A DNA stretch of 64,000 nt. It comes from Thermincola carboxydiphila (GTDB lineage Bacteria > Bacillota > Thermincolia > Thermincolales > UBA2595). Positions 1-6,495 of the stretch are shown here, piece after piece. The notes beneath the pieces are model-generated. The model saw only the letters and a program-made list of their open reading frames with translations, ran no database searches and was not told where the DNA came from. Location: NCBI GenBank assembly GCA_016841725.1, contig JAENYP010000018.1, positions 1 to 64,000 of the forward strand, read 5' to 3'. Positions within the stretch are counted from its first letter, which is position 1; every line of letters starts with the position of its first letter. The position numbers and the translations under genes are program-made.

Positions 1-53
1 CACGGTGGTGTGGGAGGTCGGCTACTCAAATAATGAGTGGCCTCCTACCCGAT
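1..53 (+). other. 3' end of a group II intron (DV remnant and DVI)
   Basis: The window opens with a CACGGTGGTGT stretch that resembles the 3' strand of group II intron domain V. It is followed by a hairpin with arms around 12-27 and 35-50, like domain VI. An unpaired-looking A at position 47 lies seven bases from a GAT end at 53, which is where the branch-point adenosine and terminal AY dinucleotide of such introns sit. The rest of the intron, including any reverse transcriptase, would lie before the window. The next 160 bases hold no recognisable gene. This is inferred from a short stretch only. Confidence 0.45.
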
Positions 54-215
54 TAGGCTTGATCTAAGCAAGCCTCCTCATGGAAACCGTAAGCGTCAGT
101 CAGACAGTGCTGCCGGTTTTTATTGGTTTGCCTTATCGACATTCCAAAGAATCCCGGTGTTTTTCAAAAGTTAAAAATGTTGTATACTGAAACATAAGAA
201 GAGGAGGCGGTTAGA

Positions 216-659
216 TTGCGGTTTACTATGGAAACAGATGAGTTTGCACTTCAACAGGTTGATGCACTGCTTTATGAAGTGTTGTGGGAACCTTACGGAA
301 TGCCCAATGTCCGCCATCAGTTCGACAAGGGAGAGGCTGAAATTATTTTTGCGGCAAAGGACGGGATTACTGTTGCCGGCGCCTTTGTGCTGATAGTATA
401 CAAAGATAAAAGTGCAGAGCTGCGGCATGCTGCTGTGCTCCCGGAGTACCAGGGACAAAAAACCGGCAGAGGGCTGTGGAATGAAGTGCTTGAATATATT
501 AAGGCTGAATCAATAAACTCAATATATGTCTATGCCCGCAATACCGCCATAGGGTTCTGGGAAAAGATAGGGTTCCGGGTGGAAACGGACTGGATTGACC
601 ATGATTTTTTTGCCAACCATGGGATTAGGTTCAAAGTAATGATGTTTGATATAAAGTAA
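216..659 (+). CDS. GNAT-family N-acetyltransferase
   Basis: A 147-residue protein with the GNAT fold: the core is the stretch VLPEYQGQKTGRGLWNEVL at about residues 74-92, matching the acetyl-CoA-binding motif A (R/Q-x-x-G-x-G/A variant), and a later strand with YARNTAIGFWEKIGF, the usual motif B in which the tyrosine/phenylalanine packs near the thioester. The substrate cannot be told from sequence. The start is TTG at 216, preceded by a strong GAGGAGG site at 201-207; the in-frame ATG at 228 has no ribosome site at a better distance. It stands alone, with a small HTH-like gene downstream. It could acetylate a small molecule or a protein amine. Confidence 0.85.
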   Translation: MRFTMETDEFALQQVDALLYEVLWEPYGMPNVRHQFDKGEAEIIFAAKDGITVAGAFVLIVYKDKSAELRHAAVLPEYQGQKTGRGLWNEVLEYIKAESINSIYVYARNTAIGFWEKIGFRVETDWIDHDFFANHGIRFKVMMFDIK

Positions 660-711
660 ATTTCGCATTCCACGATTACATATAATACAGATATGGAGGG
701 GGCAGTTCAGG

Positions 712-924
712 GTGTTTTTCAGTTCATTTAAGAAGAAAACAGTAAAGGAACTCAGAAAAAACCAATGCCTGACAGCCAGGGAACTGGCAGCCAAAGTAAA
801 AGTCGATACTGTGAAAATACTTAAGATTGATAATATGAAACTGAAGGAGGTCCCTGAACCGCTGCAGTCGGCAATTACCCCGGTGCTGCGGGGGGACTAT
901 ACTGATAAGATACCGTGGCTGTAA
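712..924 (+). CDS. Small HTH-like protein, function unknown
   Basis: A 70-residue basic protein that starts at GTG 712 behind a GGAGGGGG ribosome site at about 694-701. Residues 20-40 (LTARELAAKVKVDTVKILKI) look like the recognition half of a helix-turn-helix, as in XRE or translation-factor-like winged domains, but the protein is too short for a full regulator. I do not recognise the family. It ends just before a 67-bp palindromic repeat, which may act as its terminator. Confidence 0.6.
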   Translation: MFFSSFKKKTVKELRKNQCLTARELAAKVKVDTVKILKIDNMKLKEVPEPLQSAITPVLRGDYTDKIPWL

Positions 925-926
925 TA

Positions 927-993
927 GTTGGCTCCGGAAAATGACCGATAATGGAATATGGTGAGCTATTGCACGGTCATTACCAGAGCCAAC
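927..993. repeat. Minimal foldback element, family A (67 bp)
   Basis: An inverted repeat with ends GTTGGCTC and GAGCCAAC. Inside lie AATGACCG on the left and CGGTCATT on the right. The segment GGAATATGGTGAG next to the left arm is shared with the long family A copies at 17313-17620 and 29893-30208, so this looks like an internal-deletion derivative of the same element. It has no coding capacity and sits right after the stop of the gene at 712-924. Confidence 0.7.
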
Positions 994-1031
994 AGTGCAG
1001 GAAAAAGTAAAAATTCCAAAGCGTAAAACTT

Positions 1032-1113
1032 GGAGAAATGCAGGAGAAAAATGCAGGAGAAATGCAGGGTCACTGACGAATTTTTTAGTAAGTACATAAA
1101 AATGCGAATGCAG
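1032..1113. repeat. Short imperfect tandem repeats (AATGCAGGAGA)
   Basis: Three close copies of AATGCAGGAGA or a slight variant occur between 1032 and 1069, with a fourth AATGCAGG near 1106-1113. They lie in the spacer ahead of the M20 peptidase. No hairpin or promoter role is evident. Confidence 0.5.
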
Positions 1114-1154
1114 GAAAAGATAGAGTGGTAAAAATTACATGTTTGGGGGATATT

Positions 1155-2294
1155 ATGGTAAACAGAGACAGGATTTTGGATGAGTTTATCAGGCTGGTTA
1201 AAATAGACTCACCTACCATGTACGAGCGGGAAATAGCCGATTACCTGAAGGGGAAATTGAAAGATAGCGGACTTGAAGTCTATGAGGACAAGGCGGGAGA
1301 TGCCATCGGAACCGAGTGGGGAAACCCAGCCGGAAACCTGATAGCATCCCTTAAGGGTACGGTTCCTGAGGCGCCGGTTATTCTGCTGTGTACACATATG
1401 GACACCGTTGAACCGGGGCGGGGGGTAAATCCCATCATCAGGGACGGCGCAGTTTATTCTGACGGCACCACCATACTTGGCTCTGATGATAAGGCAGGGA
1501 TAGCTGCCATCCTGGAAGCTATTCAGGTATTGAAAGAACAGGGCGTGCCTCACGGGGACATCGAAGTTGTATTTACAGTTGCTGAGGAAGGCGGCCTGAA
1601 AGGTGCAAAAAACCTGGAATTCAAGAGACTGAGGTCTCAATTTGCCTATGTCCTTGATTGTGACGGTGCAGCCGGAACTATAATTACCAGGGCGCCTGCC
1701 CAGTACCGGATTAAGTCCAGTATCATAGGAAAGGCAGCACATGCCGGAATAAGCCCTGAAGACGGTATCAATGCAATCTATATCGCCTCCAAGGCCATAT
1801 CACAGATGCAGCTGGGGAGGATTGATGATGAAACAACTGCAAATATTGGTGTAATCTCAGGCGGGAAGGCCACCAACATCATTCCCGACCTGGTCAACAT
1901 CGAAGGTGAGACCAGGAGCATCGATACGGAAAAGCTGGAAAAACAAACAGACCTAATAGTTGAAATCCTGGAGGCAACAGCAAGGGAATTCGGAGCTCAG
2001 GTAAAAGTGGAAAAAGATTTTCTGTACCCCAGGCTTAAGCTTGAGGAAACAGATATAGCTGTTCTTATCGCCATGGAGGCTGCTGCAGCTATTGGTCAGA
2101 AGCCTGTGCTGGTGAGCACGGGAGGTGGCAGTGATGCCAATATTCTCAATGGGTATGGTATTCCTACAGTTAATCTTGGGATAGGCATGTCTAAAGTGCA
2201 TTCAACTGAGGAGTTTATCACAATTGACAATCTGGTGCTGAATGCACAATACCTTGTGGAGATTATCAAAAATACGGCCGAAAGAAAGGCATAA
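1155..2294 (+). CDS. M20-family metallopeptidase (PepT-like)
   Basis: A 379-residue zinc exopeptidase of the M20 family, closest to tripeptide aminopeptidase PepT and its 'PepT-like' relatives, cytoplasmic and likely trimming small peptides. Visible metal and catalytic motifs are THMDTV (His81, Asp83), GSDDKAG, the catalytic pair in AEEGG, the DCDG stretch, and KVHSTEE near the C-terminus. The length is normal for the family. I chose ATG at 1155, preceded by GGGGGA, because the family starts with a MxNRxRxxxxFxxLVxIDS pattern there; a GTG at 1125 would add ten unlikely residues. The DUF3866 gene follows after about 50 bases and may be cotranscribed. Confidence 0.88.
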   Translation: MVNRDRILDEFIRLVKIDSPTMYEREIADYLKGKLKDSGLEVYEDKAGDAIGTEWGNPAGNLIASLKGTVPEAPVILLCTHMDTVEPGRGVNPIIRDGAVYSDGTTILGSDDKAGIAAILEAIQVLKEQGVPHGDIEVVFTVAEEGGLKGAKNLEFKRLRSQFAYVLDCDGAAGTIITRAPAQYRIKSSIIGKAAHAGISPEDGINAIYIASKAISQMQLGRIDDETTANIGVISGGKATNIIPDLVNIEGETRSIDTEKLEKQTDLIVEILEATAREFGAQVKVEKDFLYPRLKLEETDIAVLIAMEAAAAIGQKPVLVSTGGGSDANILNGYGIPTVNLGIGMSKVHSTEEFITIDNLVLNAQYLVEIIKNTAERKA

Positions 2295-2347
2295 CCGGAG
2301 CACCTATAACCGGAAAAAACAGTAAGGCACTGAAAGCGGGTGAAAAG

Positions 2348-3469
2348 TTGATCAGAATCCGCCAGGGGAAGGTAACCGAGATTGTTGAACGCAAGCGTGG
2401 AGTTACCGAAATAAGAGTTGCAATTCCAATTGAAGGGGAAAACCAAGGTGAAAGCCAAGGTGAAAACCAAGGTGAAACAGCAAAGGCGATTAACTATGAC
2501 TTTATGACAGGACCTGTTCAAATAGGGGACACAGTTTCGCTGAATACAACAGCTATCCACAAAAAGCTGGGCAGCGGCGGCCAACATTTTGTAATGGCTA
2601 ATTTCAGTGTGCAGGCAAGAGATATTGATGAAATAGGACATATTATGAAACTGCGTTACACCCCGATGCAGGTGAAGTGTTTTAGTGTGGAAGAGGAGCT
2701 TAACCCTTCCAGGGCAAAGATTGAAGACTTTAGGTCAATGAAAAAAACGCCTGTAATCGTAGGGACACTGCACAGTATGCTGGCACCGGCTGCAGCCGGA
2801 GTTAAGGCGGCAAGCAGGGGCAGGCTCCGGGTGGCCTATGTGATGACCGACGGGGCAGCCCTGCCGCTGCAGATGAGCAAAACGGTGGCAGAACTGAAGG
2901 ATAAGGGACTTATTGATGCCACTGTGACTGTGGGACATGCCTTTGGCGGCGATTTTGAAGCAGTAAATATTTATACCGGGCTGATTGCGGCCAAGCAGGC
3001 TGCCCGGGCAGATGTAATTATCGTTTCCATGGGTCCCGGGATTGTTGGAACAGGCACCAAATACGGTTTTACGGGTATTGAGCAGGGAGAAATAATTAAT
3101 GCAGTTAACATTTTGGAAGGCAGAGCGATTGCTATTCCCAGGATAAGTTTTGCTGACCCAAGGGAACGGCACACCGGGCTAAGTCATCATTCGATTACAG
3201 TATTGAGTAAAATTGCCATAACCCCTTGTGTTGTCCCCATACCGGCCATGGACCCGATTAAAGAAGACTATGTAAACAAGCAAATATTAAAAGCAGGAAT
3301 TTCTTTTGACCATGAGGTAATTACCGAAGATGGCAATCCGGCGCTGAGATTCCTGATTGAAAAGGATATTGTGGTGACAACTATGGGAAGGACCATGAGC
3401 CAGGATCGGGAATTTTTCCTGGCTGCAGGGGCGGCGGGAGTCCTGGCCACCAGGTATGTGGTTTTTTAG
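2348..3469 (+). CDS. DUF3866 family protein
   Basis: A 373-residue protein that matches the DUF3866 family found in Firmicutes and Actinobacteria, function unknown. Recognisable stretches are the N-terminal IRxGxVxEI strand, KLGSGGQHFVMANF, and the central AYVMTDGAALPLxxSKTV and SMGPGIVGTGTKYGF blocks, followed by SHHSITVL. The only plausible start is TTG 2348; no good ribosome site is visible, so it may be coupled to the upstream peptidase gene. An odd feature is a small Gly-Glu-Asn-Gln repeat near residues 30-43, encoded by three near-identical 12-bp units, that looks like a recent local expansion. Confidence 0.8.
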   Translation: MIRIRQGKVTEIVERKRGVTEIRVAIPIEGENQGESQGENQGETAKAINYDFMTGPVQIGDTVSLNTTAIHKKLGSGGQHFVMANFSVQARDIDEIGHIMKLRYTPMQVKCFSVEEELNPSRAKIEDFRSMKKTPVIVGTLHSMLAPAAAGVKAASRGRLRVAYVMTDGAALPLQMSKTVAELKDKGLIDATVTVGHAFGGDFEAVNIYTGLIAAKQAARADVIIVSMGPGIVGTGTKYGFTGIEQGEIINAVNILEGRAIAIPRISFADPRERHTGLSHHSITVLSKIAITPCVVPIPAMDPIKEDYVNKQILKAGISFDHEVITEDGNPALRFLIEKDIVVTTMGRTMSQDREFFLAAGAAGVLATRYVVF

Positions 3470-3509
3470 GCAGATAGGAAAGTTTAAAATTTTATCCTAT
3501 CTGCATAAA

Positions 3510-3565
3510 AAAGGCTAAGCTTCGCCGAAAGCAAGCTTAAAGGTTCTTAGCGAAGCTAAGCCTTT
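3510..3565. terminator. Bidirectional terminator hairpin
   Basis: The arms AAGGCTAAGCTTCGC (3511-3525) and GCGAAGCTAAGCCTT (3550-3564) form a 15-bp stem with one mismatch. An A-run precedes it and a short T-run follows it, so it can serve both the DUF3866 gene and the convergent small gene whose stop codon lies at 3566. A separate weaker hairpin (CAGATAGGA with TCCTATCTG, 3472-3503) follows the DUF3866 stop. Confidence 0.75.
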
Positions 3566-3697
3566 CTAAGGGGCCAGGTCATCCAGCAGGGCGGTGACCG
3601 TGGTATAGCTGGCTGAGTGTTCCCTCAGGCGCTCCCTGAGTTCGGCGACCGTACCGAATATATATATCCGGTCATGGTAAACGAATTCCGTTAACAT
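3566..3697 (-). CDS. Small protein of 43 residues, function unknown
   Basis: A short minus-strand gene reading MLTEFVYHDRIYIF... and ending ...LLDDLAP. It has a very good AAAGGAGG ribosome site eight or so bases before ATG 3697, and its stop abuts a strong terminator hairpin. The pattern of a beta-like N-terminus followed by a charged helix (ELRERLREH) suggests a folded small protein. I do not recognise the family. It lies between, and is transcribed opposite to, the DUF3866 and endonuclease Q genes. Confidence 0.6.
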   Translation of the reverse strand: MLTEFVYHDRIYIFGTVAELRERLREHSASYTTVTALLDDLAP

Positions 3698-3781
3698 ATA
3701 TTTGTGCCTCCTTTAAGTATAAAGGTATATATAGTTTATGTCTCCCATGGTTAAATTATTAGCGACAAATTTGGAGGAAAT

Positions 3782-4999
3782 ATGGAGAATTATTTTGCGG
3801 ACCTGCACGTCCATATAGGGAGGTCCGGAAACGGCGCTCCCGTTAAAATTACAGCTTCAATGAACCTCACTGTGGCCAACATCCTCAAGGAATGTATGAC
3901 CCGCAAAGGCATAGATATGGTAGGCATAGTGGACACCTCATCACCGGATGTCAGGGAAGACCTGATGAAACTTATTGATTCCGGTGATGTGACCGAAATG
4001 GAAGGCGGAGGACTGCGCTACAGGGACAGGGTAACCCTGATACCGGGCAGTGAAGTGGAGACAACCGAATCTATACAGGTTGATGGTAAAGATAAATACA
4101 GAAGCGCCCACTGTTTGTGTTATTTTCCGGGCTTGGATGAGGTGAAGCGGTTTACGGGAGAACTGGCAAAACCGGGCCGCACCAGAAATATCGGCTTAAG
4201 CTCACAGAAGTGCCATCTGTCCATTGAAGAAGTAGTAGCAATAGTAGAACAAATCGGCGGGGTAGTTGTTCCGGCACATGCTTTTACTCCCCATAAGGGG
4301 ATGTATGGCAGTTGTGTGCAGAGCGCCCTGGAAATTATGTCCCCGAATACCTGGGCCAGGATTCCCGCGGTTGAACTGGGACTGAGTTCTGATTCCAACT
4401 ATGCTGATATGATTTCTGAGTTATCTGGAAAGAGTTTTATCAGCAATTCAGATGCCCATTCTCTGCCTAAAATCGGCCGGGAATACAACATTATCAGGAT
4501 GCAGCAGCCTGACTACAATGAGCTTGTGATGGCACTAAAACGGGAGAATGGCCGCTCTGTCATTGCCAATTACGGTTTTGACCCCAAACTGGGCAAGTAC
4601 CACCGGACTTATTGTGAAAATTGCGGTCTGACGGTTAAGGATGAGCCGCCGGTAATGTGCTGTACCGGTTGTGGCTCAGCAGTTGACGGGCGCAGGGTGG
4701 TCATTGGGGTTCTGGACCGGATTTATGAAATCAGGGATAACACCTGCCCCGTGTCTCCGGAACACAGGCCTCCGTATTATCACCAGATTCCTTTGGAGAA
4801 TCTTCCCGGCATAGGTAAAAAGACCCTGGAGAAGCTGCTGCAGGCAGCTACTGAGATGCAGATACTGCATCAATACAGTGAGGCGGAACTGGAAAACCTT
4901 GCCGGTAATAAGACAGCTGAGATGATAGTCCTGGCCAGACAGGGGAAACTCAGGGTATCGGCAGGCGGCGGGGGATATTACGGAAGAGTTCAGAAATGA
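3782..4999 (+). CDS. Endonuclease Q family PHP-domain nuclease
   Basis: A 405-residue protein with the layout of endonuclease Q, a repair enzyme that nicks 5' of deaminated bases (uracil, hypoxanthine) or abasic sites. An N-terminal PHP metallo-domain starts with DLHVHIG (residues 8-14) and includes SNSDAHS near 222, both metal-ligand motifs. A zinc finger follows with Cys278/Cys281 and Cys293-Cys297. A C-terminal helix-hairpin-helix, LPGIGKKTL, begins near 341. ATG 3782 is preceded by TTGGAGGAAAT. The next gene follows after 16 bases, so the two are probably in one operon. Related TrpH/PHP proteins lack the finger and the hairpin. Confidence 0.85.
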   Translation: MENYFADLHVHIGRSGNGAPVKITASMNLTVANILKECMTRKGIDMVGIVDTSSPDVREDLMKLIDSGDVTEMEGGGLRYRDRVTLIPGSEVETTESIQVDGKDKYRSAHCLCYFPGLDEVKRFTGELAKPGRTRNIGLSSQKCHLSIEEVVAIVEQIGGVVVPAHAFTPHKGMYGSCVQSALEIMSPNTWARIPAVELGLSSDSNYADMISELSGKSFISNSDAHSLPKIGREYNIIRMQQPDYNELVMALKRENGRSVIANYGFDPKLGKYHRTYCENCGLTVKDEPPVMCCTGCGSAVDGRRVVIGVLDRIYEIRDNTCPVSPEHRPPYYHQIPLENLPGIGKKTLEKLLQAATEMQILHQYSEAELENLAGNKTAEMIVLARQGKLRVSAGGGGYYGRVQK

Positions 5000-5015
5000 A
5001 AGTGGTGTTACCAAA

Positions 5016-5699
5016 ATGTCTAACAGTGGAGTTTTTCTGACAGTGAATGCTTCAGGTGCGGTAAAGGCAGCGGAAGCAAAAAATGTGGTTATGGTTGTTG
5101 ATATTATTGACATGTCAACAACCCTGGAGGCTGCTTTGGACGCAGGTGCACTCAGGGTATATGGGGCCAGCCCGGATACTTCAAAGGCTCCGGTAAGGCT
5201 GTCGCCGGAAACCATAGGTGAAATAGCAGGAAGGGCAGCCAGGGAAGCGGGCACAGGTGTCATAATTATAGGTGAGCCCCGGGTGGGGACAGAAGAGGAA
5301 CGGCGTGCCCGGGCCAGCAGGACCATTCAGGGAGTAACTGCTGCGGGAGCGGTAATTGAAGCTGTTTATCCCAATATCGGTGCAGAAACGGCAAAACTGG
5401 GTGATTTCTCCGGAAAGGTTGTTGTCGCGGTCACTGATACCGGGGGAACAGCCTATGACGCTGCCGTTACTGCGGGCGCACCTCTGGTGATTACCGGGAC
5501 CATCGCCAGGACCATAAAAAAACGGGGTTCTGAGCCTGCCAGGGCGGCTGCCAGAAGAGCTGTTGCCGCTGCGGAAGAAGCCGGAACCGGGATTTCTGTT
5601 GTTGCTGCCAGCGCTAATTCTCTGGAAGACATCCTGGCCGCTGAGTATATAATGAGATTAATTATTGAGGAAGGATTTATTGCCCAGGGAAAAAAATAA
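5016..5699 (+). CDS. Conserved protein with weak ComB-like features
   Basis: A 227-residue soluble protein. The stretch VVDIIDMSTTLEAALDAGA near residues 28-46, and a later GEPRVGTEEERRARAS block, recall 2-phosphosulfolactate phosphatase (ComB), in which VVDVLRATST-like and GGER-like motifs build the magnesium site. The match is partial and the expected arginine of the RAT motif is missing, so enzyme activity is uncertain. The residues TDTGGTAYDAA and a very alanine-rich C-terminal half are notable. It is probably cotranscribed with the endonuclease Q gene. Other coenzyme M genes are not in the window, which argues against a sulfolactate role. Confidence 0.55.
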   Translation: MSNSGVFLTVNASGAVKAAEAKNVVMVVDIIDMSTTLEAALDAGALRVYGASPDTSKAPVRLSPETIGEIAGRAAREAGTGVIIIGEPRVGTEEERRARASRTIQGVTAAGAVIEAVYPNIGAETAKLGDFSGKVVVAVTDTGGTAYDAAVTAGAPLVITGTIARTIKKRGSEPARAAARRAVAAAEEAGTGISVVAASANSLEDILAAEYIMRLIIEEGFIAQGKK

Positions 5700-5708
5700 C
5701 ATAGGTAT

Positions 5709-5772
5709 AAAAACGCATCCGGGACCATAAATTTTGTAATAAAGGACAAAGGGGGCTGCCGGATGCGTTTTT
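5709..5772 (+). promoter_or_regulatory. 14-bp perfect hairpin overlapping the spoIIM start
   Basis: The arms AAAAACGCATCCGG (5709-5722) and CCGGATGCGTTTTT (5759-5772) are perfect complements. The spoIIM ATG (5763-5765) is inside the 3' arm and its GGGGG ribosome site is in the loop, while the final T-run resembles an intrinsic terminator. The structure could both end upstream transcription and hide the spoIIM start. Confidence 0.6.
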
Positions 5773-6398
5773 GGGTCAGACAAGTTGCAGTTGAATATCT
5801 AGCAAGAAAATGGTATCTGTTTCTTTTTGTAACCGTTTTCCTTTTGGCCGGAATTGCGTTTGGGGCTGCCGCTGTCGGGGAAATCAGTGCAGACCAGGCT
5901 GACCATCTGTCGGCCTATTTTAACAGCTTTTTAGAGCATGTTAGCGCTTCTCCGGTCAGTGAACAGGTGTTTTTCAGGCAGAATATTTTCAACAGCGTCT
6001 ATATTATAGTTGCCATGTATATCCTGGGCCTTACAGTTATCGGTATTCCACTGGTAATTGTGGCCGTGTTTGCCAAGGGATTTGTCATCGGCTTTACCAT
6101 TGGATTTCTGGTCCGGGCAAAGGCAGTTAAAGGTTTTATGTTTGCCTTGATATCCGTTCTGCCTCACAATCTCCTGATTATACCTGCCGTTATAGTGGGA
6201 GGTGTGGCCGCGCTGTCTTTTTCCGCGCTGTTGATCAGGAGGCGTTTTCAGACCCGGACAACTGCCGGAATCAGAAGTTACCTTGGGGCTTATACCGTTG
6301 TGATGCTGGTACTGTGTGTAGTCACCGGCGCTGCCGGACTGTTGGAAACATATGTCACACCGGTTGTTATAAAGTCTGTTGCCGGCTATATAAGATAA
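5763..6398 (+). CDS. spoIIM: Stage II sporulation protein M
   Basis: A 211-residue membrane protein that matches SpoIIM, the scaffold of the SpoIID-SpoIIM-SpoIIP peptidoglycan-hydrolysing complex that drives engulfment of the forespore. About five hydrophobic segments are visible: one at residues 20-38 and four from about 75 to the C-terminus, with a long extracytoplasmic stretch between the first two (FNSFLEH...VSEQVFFRQNI). The FxxNxxxxxxxxxxGxxxxGIP pattern near residues 70-95 is typical. The start lies within a 14-bp hairpin. adhE follows in the same direction. Confidence 0.9.
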   Translation: MRFWVRQVAVEYLARKWYLFLFVTVFLLAGIAFGAAAVGEISADQADHLSAYFNSFLEHVSASPVSEQVFFRQNIFNSVYIIVAMYILGLTVIGIPLVIVAVFAKGFVIGFTIGFLVRAKAVKGFMFALISVLPHNLLIIPAVIVGGVAALSFSALLIRRRFQTRTTAGIRSYLGAYTVVMLVLCVVTGAAGLLETYVTPVVIKSVAGYIR

Positions 6399-6495
6399 AA
6401 AAAGTATAACGGATGCCTGAATATAAAGGTGTAGAGTAGGAAAACCTTTGGTTAGAGTATGTGTCAACATTTCTGAAACCGGAGGTTTTTTAATT

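Noticed and set aside
1032-1113. MtrB-type triplet site before the M20 peptidase
   Set aside because: CAG and GAG triplets occur, but spacing follows an 11-base repeat rather than two to three bases and no terminator follows.
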